From Pseudomonas sp. S37 (GTDB lineage Bacteria > Pseudomonadota > Gammaproteobacteria > Pseudomonadales > Pseudomonadaceae), in contig NZ_JACVZC010000037.1 in NCBI RefSeq assembly GCF_016658545.1, positions 1 through 47,326 of the forward strand: a stretch of 47,326 nt of DNA, in the 5' to 3' direction. Within the stretch, counting starts at the first letter, position 1; every line of letters begins with the position of its first letter. The notes under the pieces were generated by a model. It made no database searches. It was not told the DNA's origin and saw only the letters and a program-made list of their open reading frames with translations. The position numbers and the translations under genes were made by a program. Below are positions 26,435 through 33,435 of this stretch, one piece after another.

Positions 26435-26946
26435 AAGGTAGCGAAGTAACAGTGGCGGATGGCCTTGGCCATGTAGCTTTCCACCGACCGCAGGCTGACA
26501 CCCAGTTGCAGGGCGATTTCCTTGTAGCCCAGGCCGTCCAGGCGCGACAGCAGGAACGCCTTGCGCACCTTGGGCGGTAAGCCGTCGAGCAGGGCATCCA
26601 CCCTGGCCAGTGTCTCCAGCAGGATCATCTGGGCTTCGGGCGAGGGCACCAAGGCTTCAGGCAAATGGGCGATTGCGTCCAGGTAGGCCCTTTCCACCCG
26701 GTCGCGACGGGCGCGGTCTATTACCAGGGCCCGGGCGATGGTGCTCAGCCAGGCGCGGGGCTGATGTACGTCCTTGAGGCGGTCGGGCTTGCACAAGACG
26801 TTGACGAACGTGTCCTGGGCCAGGTCTGCAGCATTGTCACCTTGGCGCAAGCGCTTGCGCAGCCAGTCGACGAGCCAGGCGTGGTGCTCGGTGTAGAGGG
26901 ACTGGATATCTGTGGGCGCGGAAGGCGGAGCGGGTGGTGAGGACAC
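26431..26946 (-). CDS. ECF sigma factor, FecI-like
   Basis: 171-residue extracytoplasmic-function sigma factor directing transcription of the receptor gene when iron-siderophore is bound. Region 2 about 18-85 (AADLAQDTFVNVLC, RAWLSTIARALVIDRARR); region 4 about 118-165 with the helix-turn-helix GYKEIALQLGVSLRSVESYMAKA. It is the first gene of the surface-signalling set; a Fur-box-like site just upstream suggests iron repression. Conserved FecI/PvdS-type spacing, no deletions. Confidence 0.93.
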   Translation of the reverse strand: MSSPPAPPSAPTDIQSLYTEHHAWLVDWLRKRLRQGDNAADLAQDTFVNVLCKPDRLKDVHQPRAWLSTIARALVIDRARRDRVERAYLDAIAHLPEALVPSPEAQMILLETLARVDALLDGLPPKVRKAFLLSRLDGLGYKEIALQLGVSLRSVESYMAKAIRHCYFATL

Positions 26947-26968
26947 TGCGGGCCTTGGGTTCAGATAG

Positions 26969-26992
26969 GAATGCGGATGAGAATTCGTCGCA
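26969..26992 (-). promoter_or_regulatory. candidate Fur box of the ECF sigma gene
   Basis: GAATGCGGATGAGAATTCGT and flanking bases resemble the Pseudomonas Fur site (GCGAATGAGAATCATTCGC-like), 23-46 bases upstream of the sigma start. Iron control of FecI-type sigma genes is the rule in this genus. Confidence 0.5.
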
Positions 26993-27142
26993 TCTTAGCT
27001 GGGGGTGGTTGGGGATGACAAGGTGTTGCGAGAGGGGGCGCGGTCAAGTGTGACGACATCCCGGTGGTCACCTTCATGGCCTAGGCATGGTGCTGTTGCT
27101 GATGCCGCCTAAGCTCGTTAGACATGATTTATCTGCAGTACC

Positions 27143-27180
27143 GATATCTGTTTGACAGATATCTGGATTTGCGATAATGT
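27143..27180 (+). promoter_or_regulatory. higBA promoter with overlapping operator
   Basis: TTGACA at 27152-27157 is a perfect -35, with TAATGT at 27175-27180 (17-bp spacer) or GATAAT at 27173 (15-bp) as -10. GATATCTG-TTTGA-CAGATATC (27143-27163) is a perfect 8-bp inverted repeat across the -35, a fitting operator for the HigA antitoxin. Confidence 0.7.
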
Positions 27181-27213
27181 TCTCTGCGTGTAAGGACGCC
27201 GGAGACCAACAAT

Positions 27214-27567
27214 ATGCGAGTGGTAACAAAGACGGCGGTTGCACAAGCCATTGAAACGTATAGCCAGTGGAAAGAGCCACTGAACTTGTGGCTGACCACC
27301 TTTGACAGGCCGCCTCTTCGGTTTGAGTCCTTTGAGCAGATTCGTGACGTTTGGGGCACCGCCTCAGGATGGAACGTTGATCGCATCCCTCACTCTAAGC
27401 TGAGGCCTACGAGCAAAAAAGGACCTCTTGATATCTATGTCTTTGATATCAAGAAAAATGAGTGTCGAATCATCGCGTGGATCAACACGCGAACTGGCAC
27501 CATTTACATGAAGGACATTCTGCCTCACGCCGGATATGACAAGTGGTGCAGAAGTGATGTTAAGTAG
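27214..27567 (+). CDS. HigB-type toxin (RelE-like mRNA interferase)
   Basis: 117-residue toxin of a type II toxin-antitoxin pair, presumed to cleave mRNA on the ribosome. It has the HigB_toxin layout: MRVVTKTAVAQAIETY start, FDIKKNECRIIAWINTRTG in the middle, and the C-terminal ILPHAGYDKW in which the conserved His-Xaa-Xaa-Tyr-Asp motif is kept. It is slightly longer than the usual ~95-105 residues. Base composition is AT-rich relative to the core genes, consistent with acquisition. The antitoxin gene follows in the same direction; the toxin-first order is typical of higBA. Confidence 0.85.
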   Translation: MRVVTKTAVAQAIETYSQWKEPLNLWLTTFDRPPLRFESFEQIRDVWGTASGWNVDRIPHSKLRPTSKKGPLDIYVFDIKKNECRIIAWINTRTGTIYMKDILPHAGYDKWCRSDVK

Positions 27568-27619
27568 CTGATCAGGAAGGTCAGCTCTATTTATGTATGA
27601 TGCAATTATAGGTGACAAG

Positions 27620-28093
27620 ATGAAGCGTGATAAAATCGAAGCCGGTGGACTAGATTCCTTCATAGCTAATATTTCACCAATGCTTGATGGTCTGAGTGAT
27701 CAGATAGCCACAATGTCCAAGTTGTTATCTGCATGTCATGATCCTATTGAAGATGATGATGACTTGCGGGGACGGATGGCGGTAATTGATGAACTCTACT
27801 CTCATGCGGATAGTGAAGATCACGCAGCAGCACGTTTTGCGGAGCTGGTTGCTGATCGAGTGTATGAGTACGAAGCTGAAACGGTGTTGATACCTCAATC
27901 CTCCCAGTCTGAAGCGCTCGCGTTTCTGATTTCGGATAGGGGGGTCAAACAAAAAGACTTGTCTGGTATTGCAACGCAAAGTGCTGTTTCTGAAATACTG
28001 AACAACAAAAGAAAAATGACGGTTGCCCAAATAAAAGGTTTTGCTGATTTCTTTAAGGTTCCGGTCGAGTTTTTTATGCAGGGCGCAGTTTAA
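27620..28093 (+). CDS. HigA-type antitoxin with C-terminal HTH
   Basis: 157-residue antitoxin and likely autorepressor. The N-terminal part is acidic and probably the toxin-binding region (DPIEDDDDLRGRM). The C-terminal Xre-type helix-turn-helix (about 105-150: RGVKQKDLSGIATQSAVSEILNNK) ends VPVEFFMQGAV. ATG at 27620 is chosen because AGGTGA lies five bases upstream; the frame also opens at 27593 without a ribosome site. It overlaps nothing; a terminator follows at 28183. Confidence 0.85.
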   Translation: MKRDKIEAGGLDSFIANISPMLDGLSDQIATMSKLLSACHDPIEDDDDLRGRMAVIDELYSHADSEDHAAARFAELVADRVYEYEAETVLIPQSSQSEALAFLISDRGVKQKDLSGIATQSAVSEILNNKRKMTVAQIKGFADFFKVPVEFFMQGAV

Positions 28094-28182
28094 AGAAAGG
28101 TTTGATTTTTCTGTACATAAAGAAGCGACGTTTTCTGATGAGAAAAAATAGCTTAGTTTTAAATGCTTAAAGCAGTGTGCCC

Positions 28183-28219
28183 AAAGCCCCTTCGTACTAA
28201 ATGCGGTCTGGGGCTTTTT
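28183..28219 (+). terminator. terminator of higBA
   Basis: AAAGCCCC and GGGGCTTT form an 8-bp stem around a 19-base loop, followed by a T-run (TTTTTA). Confidence 0.7.
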
Positions 28220-28269
28220 AATGGTTAGGTAAAGTTTGATTTACAGCCTGAGCGAGGTAAAGGGTTAAG

Positions 28270-28480
28270 CTAGGCGAGCAGGTTAACGACGTTCTCAAGC
28301 ACCACCCAGTGAGGTGAGTTTGTTTGAGGATTCGTATGACTTCCCAAGGCAGGCCGCCGCGGTCTCCGCGCAGACCGCGGCTGGCTCGGTTTGCTTTCCC
28401 GGCTCTCAGCCACACTGATGACCTGGCAGGGGAATCCACCGGTGAGGACATCGATGGGGCAAGGGTTGTGGTCCCCCCGC
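28270..28480 (-). pseudogene. C5-cytosine DNA methyltransferase relic (Dcm-like)
   Basis: Reading the minus strand, motif IV appears as PIDVLTGGFPCQVISVAE at about 28385-28450, the following segment continues in another frame (GLRGDRGGLPWEVIRIL), and motif VI returns in the first frame as HWVVLENVVNLLA before a stop at 28270. The order and spacing are those of C5-MTases, but two frame changes and loss of the N- and C-terminal regions leave about 65 of some 400 residues. It is a decayed remnant of phage or restriction-modification origin, just outside the tRNA island. Bases 28480-28840 around it hold REP sequence and no other gene. Confidence 0.7.
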
Positions 28481-28624
28481 GAAAACCAGACCCAGGCGAC
28501 CTTCAGCCTGCGCGTTTGAGCCCGAACTCGTTTGAGCGGGCGAAAGAAACACGATGTTTCGGGCTCATAGCGCGCAACATTTCTATCACCGCCAACTGCG
28601 GAGAGTGGTGTCTTCTTTGGGATT

Positions 28625-28730
28625 GCTGGGGCTGCAGCGCAGCCCATCGCAGGCAAGCCAGCTCCTACACCGATCGCATTGACCTCAGGCTTTGTGGGGT
28701 GCTTGTGGGAGGCGGTTTGCCGGCGCAATG
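28625..28730. repeat. degenerate REP pair
   Basis: GGGGCTGCAGCGCAGCCCATCGC with GGCAAGCCAGCTCCTAC, followed by an inverted partner, TGGGAGGCGGTTTGCCGGC. The sequence is of the fluorescent-Pseudomonas REP type and differs from the other REPs in the window. Confidence 0.55.
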
Positions 28731-28843
28731 AGACCAGAGCAGGCAGCACACGACGGCGCATGTATACCGAGGGTGTTGGCTTCGAAGCCTTGATTCAACG
28801 CGAGCCTAGGCGGGAATGACGTGGGGTTTGCGATGCCGGAAAC

Positions 28844-28874
28844 AAAAAAGGCCCACCTTTCGGTGAGCCTTTTG
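28844..28874 (-). terminator. displaced terminator of tRNA-Thr
   Basis: On the minus strand AAGGCTCACC-GAAA-GGTGGGCCTT is followed by TTTTG: a strong intrinsic terminator. It lies 11-40 bases beyond the distal tRNA-like repeat, i.e. where the terminator of the tRNA gene would have stood before the island inserted. Confidence 0.7.
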
Positions 28875-28884
28875 AGTATTGCGT

Positions 28885-28907
28885 ATGGTGCGGCACCAGG
28901 AGTCGAA
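28885..28907. other. distal attachment site of the island
   Basis: ATGGTGC-GGCACCAGGAGTCGAA repeats the 3' end of the tRNA-Thr gene (37104-37127) with one deletion and one substitution. With the integrase next to the tRNA, this marks the far boundary of the inserted 8.2 kb. Confidence 0.75.
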
Positions 28908-29022
28908 TTCATCAATATTATGCTGATTCAGGTAGCTTTTTAGAATTTCGATAATTGGCACTATCCCTAAAACTATCCTTTAGAGACAGTGCCGTCTGAC
29001 GGTGGCAGTTATTGGCGCACGG

Positions 29023-29688
29023 TCAGCCAATGGATTTGTACTTTAGATCGAGCTCTTTGAGAATCTCTTGAGAGAAGGTAGAAGAAGATGCGTCTAGTTT
29101 AGATATGATGTCATAGAGGTGTTCATTATCTTCTCTGCCATGCCATATTTTCTGATAACTACCATCTTTATAGCCATTGTTCTGTCTAAAAATGTTAAGT
29201 ATATTTTTAGAAACATAGCCAACATATAAAGAGTTCCAGTCTAGTTCGCACTTCTCCATTATCTTTTGTAGGATATTGAAGCTGCGTTGCCTGATGACTG
29301 AGGTTGCAGCGAGTAGCTCAAAAAGCGTTTGAGTTTCGACTGAGCTTAGGTCAAATTCAATTTCGCCTATATTTAAAGTTTGGCTAAGATCGTTGCATTC
29401 GGTTGCCATTAGTTTTGTGGCTGATTTGATATCGCCGGAAGTGCTTATCAGTAAATCGGAAAGATAGAAGTGCAAGATGTCAGAGATCTCAATCTGGACT
29501 TGAGGGATATCTGAAGTTTGTTTTTTCCACCATTTCCATCCGTAGTGATCTAATGCCTCTGCTGACTCTACAAAAGCGGCTCGCAGGTACGGAAATTTTT
29601 TTGTCAGCCAGTCGCGATCTACTAGTGCATTGAGCTTGTACTGAAGGTCAAGCATTGTCTCAATTTGGCTGTCGTTAGGCTTTTTCAT
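29023..29688 (-). CDS. all-alpha dUTPase-2/MazG-fold NTP pyrophosphatase
   Basis: 221-residue soluble protein predicted to hydrolyse dUTP or another (d)NTP to the monophosphate. It carries the metal-binding ExxE (E41-SA-E44) and ExxD (E67-IS-D70) pairs separated by GWKWWKK, and the C-terminal dUTPase-2 signature: KNILNIFRQNNGYKDGSYQK then WHGREDNEHL. Such dimeric dUTPases occur in phages and some bacteria. AAGGA 11 bases before the ATG is its own ribosome site; the gap from the preceding gene is 13 bases. It is last in the five-gene operon. In a defence setting it could deplete or sanitise nucleotides, or hydrolyse a modified signal nucleotide; that is inference. Confidence 0.78.
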   Translation of the reverse strand: MKKPNDSQIETMLDLQYKLNALVDRDWLTKKFPYLRAAFVESAEALDHYGWKWWKKQTSDIPQVQIEISDILHFYLSDLLISTSGDIKSATKLMATECNDLSQTLNIGEIEFDLSSVETQTLFELLAATSVIRQRSFNILQKIMEKCELDWNSLYVGYVSKNILNIFRQNNGYKDGSYQKIWHGREDNEHLYDIISKLDASSSTFSQEILKELDLKYKSIG

Positions 29689-29701
29689 GGTTATGAAATC
29701 C

Positions 29702-30595
29702 TTAAGAGATTATGACAGTAAATTTGTGCCAGGTGCCTACGCCACTTGAGCGTTTAGATTTTTTTTCAGGATGGTCGTATAAAATCCCTACCCGATTTTG
29801 ATTCAAGCTAGCGAATAAAGCTGTTGCCACGCCACATGGTTTTGTACCAATAGGCGCAATAAACATTTGGCTTTCTTCGGATAACGAGTTTTTAGTTTTC
29901 TCAAGCAATTCGTATGCTGCGCTCGGATCATTGGCGGCGCAGTAGGCTATATCGAAAGATTTTTCGCTTAAGCTTGGGAGGTGCGGGATGAAAGAATTTA
30001 GTTCCCATCCTGGTTTAAATGCGGGCACACCAAAGACGACTTTGATCTCCTTTGAAGAAATCATCTGGTATTCTTCAAGCGCACGCTCAAGCCTCTCGGG
30101 CTCATAGCCCAAGAAAAATACGCCTGCCTCAACATTCTCGCTTGATAAATCAACCACCGCATTAGGAATAGGTCTATATCCAACTATTTTATTGGATAAT
30201 GCAAAAGAATCACCCCCAGGATGCACTGGAGTATAGTCTGCCGGCTCACCATAAATTATGTCGAACTCTTTAACGCCCAAATTTATCACCGAGCGTATCG
30301 TGCAGAAGAGTTCGGCAAGTCCTAGTGTTGTTGCTTCAAATACAATTGGTGCACCGATATAGTCTTTGATGACTTCTTCAGATATGTCAGCACTGGTTTC
30401 CTGGGTGCCAACTTCAAGTCTCATGGTTTCGTATGAATATGAAACTTTCAACCTTTCAGAGGCCGTAGACTTATCTAGCAATAACGCGATATCTCCTCGC
30501 TCATCTAGCGAAACGCCATGTAGTAAAACGCAGCCTTTGGGCAGTTCTACGTCTTTGGCATCGCTATAGCGAGTAGTGAGTATTGTCGTTGTCAT
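29702..30595 (-). CDS. unrecognised Rossmann-like protein with GTKP motif
   Basis: 297-residue soluble protein; I do not recognise a named family. Visible motifs: IIYGEPADYTP (about 113-123), GVFFLGYEPERLERALEEY (about 158-176), VVFGVPAFKPGWE, and a Gly-Thr-Lys-Pro loop in FIAPIGTKPCGVATALFASL (about 245-264), followed by GILYDHPEKKSKR. Alternating hydrophobic strands and helices suggest an alpha/beta fold, and the GTKP loop recalls the GTKPM loop of CARF-type nucleotide-sensing domains; this likeness is weak. Its ATG overlaps the ATPase stop (ATGA), so it is translationally coupled to the ATPase and probably works with it. Confidence 0.7.
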   Translation of the reverse strand: MTTTILTTRYSDAKDVELPKGCVLLHGVSLDERGDIALLLDKSTASERLKVSYSYETMRLEVGTQETSADISEEVIKDYIGAPIVFEATTLGLAELFCTIRSVINLGVKEFDIIYGEPADYTPVHPGGDSFALSNKIVGYRPIPNAVVDLSSENVEAGVFFLGYEPERLERALEEYQMISSKEIKVVFGVPAFKPGWELNSFIPHLPSLSEKSFDIAYCAANDPSAAYELLEKTKNSLSEESQMFIAPIGTKPCGVATALFASLNQNRVGILYDHPEKKSKRSSGVGTWHKFTVIIS

Positions 30596-32538
30596 AACCC
30601 AAGCCCGAGCTGGAGATTATCTTGCTGTTCAGATTTTCTATAAAGCGATACCGCAAGCTCGTTGTACTTGTCCTCGGTGCCCATTGATAACGTGTGAAAA
30701 TCTTCAACTGAAAAGTCTACCTTGCGTTTACGACGGTAGCTAATCATAAAGTAAGGCGAATAAATCGGATTTAACTGAAAGTCAGTGATGTCTGTGCTTA
30801 CAGCGCTTTTGGCTTTCGTTTCCAACATTTCAATGAGGATTGCATACTTCAGTGCTTCGGAAATGAATGACATTTCTCCTGCGTCGAGTGACCTATTACC
30901 TGAGTTTATAGTGAATTGGTTTTGCTCTGGTTCACTCATACTAGGGGCAGACTGAAGTGTTCTAAACACATTCCCCAAACGGAGAACAAAGCTGCGCAAT
31001 TGCTCTCCAGACTCACCGAATGTCTTTATTTCCCGAATTAATTGGTCGGCAGCCTCATATGCGGCTCGTGCCTGGATCTCAATCGAGAATATGTCTGTAC
31101 CCTCATCCTCCAGCTCACTCATTTCTAGTACTTTGTAGGAAAGAATCAAGAAGTGGCGAAGATTTTTGTTGGACATCGATATGAATGTATCGAATCCACT
31201 ATATAAGGGGCAGTATGTTCTGTAAGGTCTGTAAAGTTCCAAGATGGAACCAAACAAGTTATTGTGGATCCAGTTTGAAAATTTGCTTTCTTCAGCATTG
31301 CAGTATTTCTCAAGCTCCTCAAGAACAAACTCTGCGGAATTTGTATTTCGGTTGAGTAGCGCTGGTAAGATAACCTTTGCTTCAGCGAGGTAGTCTGGCT
31401 TTAAGAAATTATCTACATCTAGTTTTGTTTGCTTTCTCGAAAGGGCCTTTTCAATGCGTTCGCGTAGAATATTTTTGATGCGGTCTGTTTCAAAGGCATC
31501 TACTGCAAATTGTTTATGCTCTTTTGTTGGAAATCGCTTTCTTATTTCATCAATAACATTGTTTTTGTAGGCTTTCTCGCGACGACTCTCTAAAGAGTTT
31601 TGGTCGCGGACCAAAAGCAAGAGGTTGGAATCTTGTTTGCCAGCAGCTAGGTCGAGGTTTGCGAGGAATACCTCAGCGAAGAAGCAAGACCTTTCCGTGT
31701 CATCCATTAGATTATCGATGTAACACAAGTTGTAGTCATTAGTTGCAGTAATTGACTCTTTGCCGGTGGTTCGATTTTCGTCGGATAATTCTTTTGAGGT
31801 GAAGTTAACAATGAGCGGTTGCTGGCTATGTCGTAGATATGTATTTAGCACTCGCCTTTGATAGGGTACTAAATTTTCAACTTCATCAATGTAGATATAA
31901 AAGCAGCTTTTGGTTAGGCCTGATGCTTTTCTAATATCCGAAATCAACGAGTCTAAAAAGTCTTTGCCAGGTGGTAGAAGCGGGCGCGGAGCTGTGGATA
32001 GATTTGAAATCCATAGGCTAAACGCTTTTCTTGTTTTGTCTAGCGCTCTTTCCAATTCTTCAGGGTTAGATGGAAAAGAGTAATCTTCTGCAGATGGAAA
32101 TGTTAAATTTTCTAAGTCTTGTTGGCTAAACTCAGCGTATGAGCTTTGAGAAATACTTCTTAGAGAGCGGACTATTTCTCCGGCGATGGCAAGCGAGAAA
32201 TAACAATTGAAAATGGTAGTCCATTCGGCTTCCTCAATGCCACGCAATCTCATGGAATTGCAAAATTGAGTATCGACGCGCCAGTAGATCCCGATGTGCT
32301 CAATTTCGCTTGGGGGTATCTGCAGCCGGTTAGGAGAGAAAAGCGTATGGTAGTCGAGATACTTGAGTAGCATGGTTTTGCCACAACCGCGCTTTCCGAC
32401 CAAATAAGTCGACTTTGTTGCATCTTTAAGTGAAAGGCTATCGAAATAAGGCGGAACGAAAAATTTCCCCCATACGTCAGCTGCATGCTCTTCCGCACGG
32501 GTTTTAGCTAATATTGAGTGATCGATTATTGGCTGCAT
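30592..32538 (-). CDS. ORC/CDC6-like AAA+ P-loop ATPase
   Basis: 648-residue soluble ATPase. Walker A is GKRGCGKT (residues 48-55), Walker B FYIYIDE (213-219) with the following VENL, then an arginine-containing sensor region (about 225-260, RRVLNTYLRHSQQ, VNFTSKEL). The C-terminal 350 residues are mostly helical and include FSIEIQARAAYEAADQLI. The sequence layout resembles bacterial ORC/CDC6-like or STAND-type conflict ATPases, which oligomerise as switches. ATG at 32538 with GAGAG upstream is chosen; it starts two bases after the PRTase stop. An upstream ATG at 32583 would overlap that gene by 43 bases. AT-rich codon use. Confidence 0.82.
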   Translation of the reverse strand: MQPIIDHSILAKTRAEEHAADVWGKFFVPPYFDSLSLKDATKSTYLVGKRGCGKTMLLKYLDYHTLFSPNRLQIPPSEIEHIGIYWRVDTQFCNSMRLRGIEEAEWTTIFNCYFSLAIAGEIVRSLRSISQSSYAEFSQQDLENLTFPSAEDYSFPSNPEELERALDKTRKAFSLWISNLSTAPRPLLPPGKDFLDSLISDIRKASGLTKSCFYIYIDEVENLVPYQRRVLNTYLRHSQQPLIVNFTSKELSDENRTTGKESITATNDYNLCYIDNLMDDTERSCFFAEVFLANLDLAAGKQDSNLLLLVRDQNSLESRREKAYKNNVIDEIRKRFPTKEHKQFAVDAFETDRIKNILRERIEKALSRKQTKLDVDNFLKPDYLAEAKVILPALLNRNTNSAEFVLEELEKYCNAEESKFSNWIHNNLFGSILELYRPYRTYCPLYSGFDTFISMSNKNLRHFLILSYKVLEMSELEDEGTDIFSIEIQARAAYEAADQLIREIKTFGESGEQLRSFVLRLGNVFRTLQSAPSMSEPEQNQFTINSGNRSLDAGEMSFISEALKYAILIEMLETKAKSAVSTDITDFQLNPIYSPYFMISYRRKRKVDFSVEDFHTLSMGTEDKYNELAVSLYRKSEQQDNLQLGLGL

Positions 32539-32540
32539 AA

Positions 32541-33419
32541 TTATCTCTCGAATAGAGGTTCCCAGTTTGCGGAGCGCTTCCATAGCAACGGAAGAGTATT
32601 GTCGGGTATTCCATGTTCGTAAACTACCATCAACCCACCCATGCCGGCATCGGACATGTCTGCACGAGCCAGTGTGCTCAAATATAGGTCGTAGGGATCC
32701 ACATGATCGTACGGCCAGATTTTATTTTCAATCCAAAGTTCGCAAACTTTTTTAAAATTGTCTTTTTCCGTGAGTAGCTCCCCGTAAAATACTTTTACGT
32801 TGGGGAAATCTTTTGCGAGACGCTTTATAGCTTCTTCATGAGCGATAGCAAGGACAATTCCGCCTCTCTCGTGATTTCGCATTAGGTCGCCGCATTGTAC
32901 TAAAGTTTGTGATATCTGAGATCCTGAAAAGGATCCATCGTCAACAATCAATAAGTATTCATCTTCTGGGAGCTTTCTGCTGTTGCAGTAAGTCTGATAG
33001 CTCTTGTCAATTCCGAAGTTGGAGTGTAGTGATCGTGCGATTAGCTCACCACTTTTTCCAGGAGGAGTTGTTCCTTCGGTCATAATTGGTGGGGCAAAAT
33101 AAAAATATCTATTGCTGCGTAGGGGCTTTTTGTTCGAAAGTACTTCTTTCCAGTTGTAACCCGCTTCTGATTTCTCTGGGGGCTCAAAATGGAGTGCGGC
33201 CTCTTTCAGCGCCTGTCGGAGTGATGACTCAATCTGAGCGGAATTTCTGAATATAAGATTCTTTACAATAAGTAGTGCCAAGGTTTGCTCTTCTTGGCTT
33301 TTGAATTGTTTCAGCCATGTTCTTACCCGCTCCATTGTAAGCGGGTTGCGAATCTTAGTGGCGCAAAGTTTTCGTATTATTTCTTTGAGTTTTGTGTTGT
33401 CAGTTGGTGGTACGTCCAT
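32541..33419 (-). CDS. phosphoribosyltransferase-like protein (PRTase-CE type)
   Basis: 292-residue protein. A helical N-terminal half (about 1-100) precedes a PRTase-like core in which LLIVDDGSFSGSQISQ (157-172) matches the ribose-phosphate-binding loop of type I phosphoribosyltransferases, including the adjacent acidic pair D160-D161 and a small residue-rich loop. IPPI/PRPP-binding details upstream (FAPPIMTEGTTPPGKSG) are less typical. From memory, Pfam lists a PRTase-CE family found with ORC/CDC6-like ATPases in bacterial conflict loci; that pairing is seen here. Start at 33419 has GAGAA nearby; the methylase stop is 16 bases upstream. Enzymatic activity is not proven; it could be a nucleotide-binding sensor. 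Confidence 0.75.
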   Translation of the reverse strand: MDVPPTDNTKLKEIIRKLCATKIRNPLTMERVRTWLKQFKSQEEQTLALLIVKNLIFRNSAQIESSLRQALKEAALHFEPPEKSEAGYNWKEVLSNKKPLRSNRYFYFAPPIMTEGTTPPGKSGELIARSLHSNFGIDKSYQTYCNSRKLPEDEYLLIVDDGSFSGSQISQTLVQCGDLMRNHERGGIVLAIAHEEAIKRLAKDFPNVKVFYGELLTEKDNFKKVCELWIENKIWPYDHVDPYDLYLSTLARADMSDAGMGGLMVVYEHGIPDNTLPLLWKRSANWEPLFER

Positions 33420-33435
33420 GTTTCTAATTCTCGAT

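Noticed and set aside
28270..28761. A full 163-residue minus-strand gene
   Set aside because: The upstream half reads through REP sequence; only the last part resembles a methyltransferase and that is frameshifted, so it is listed as a relic.
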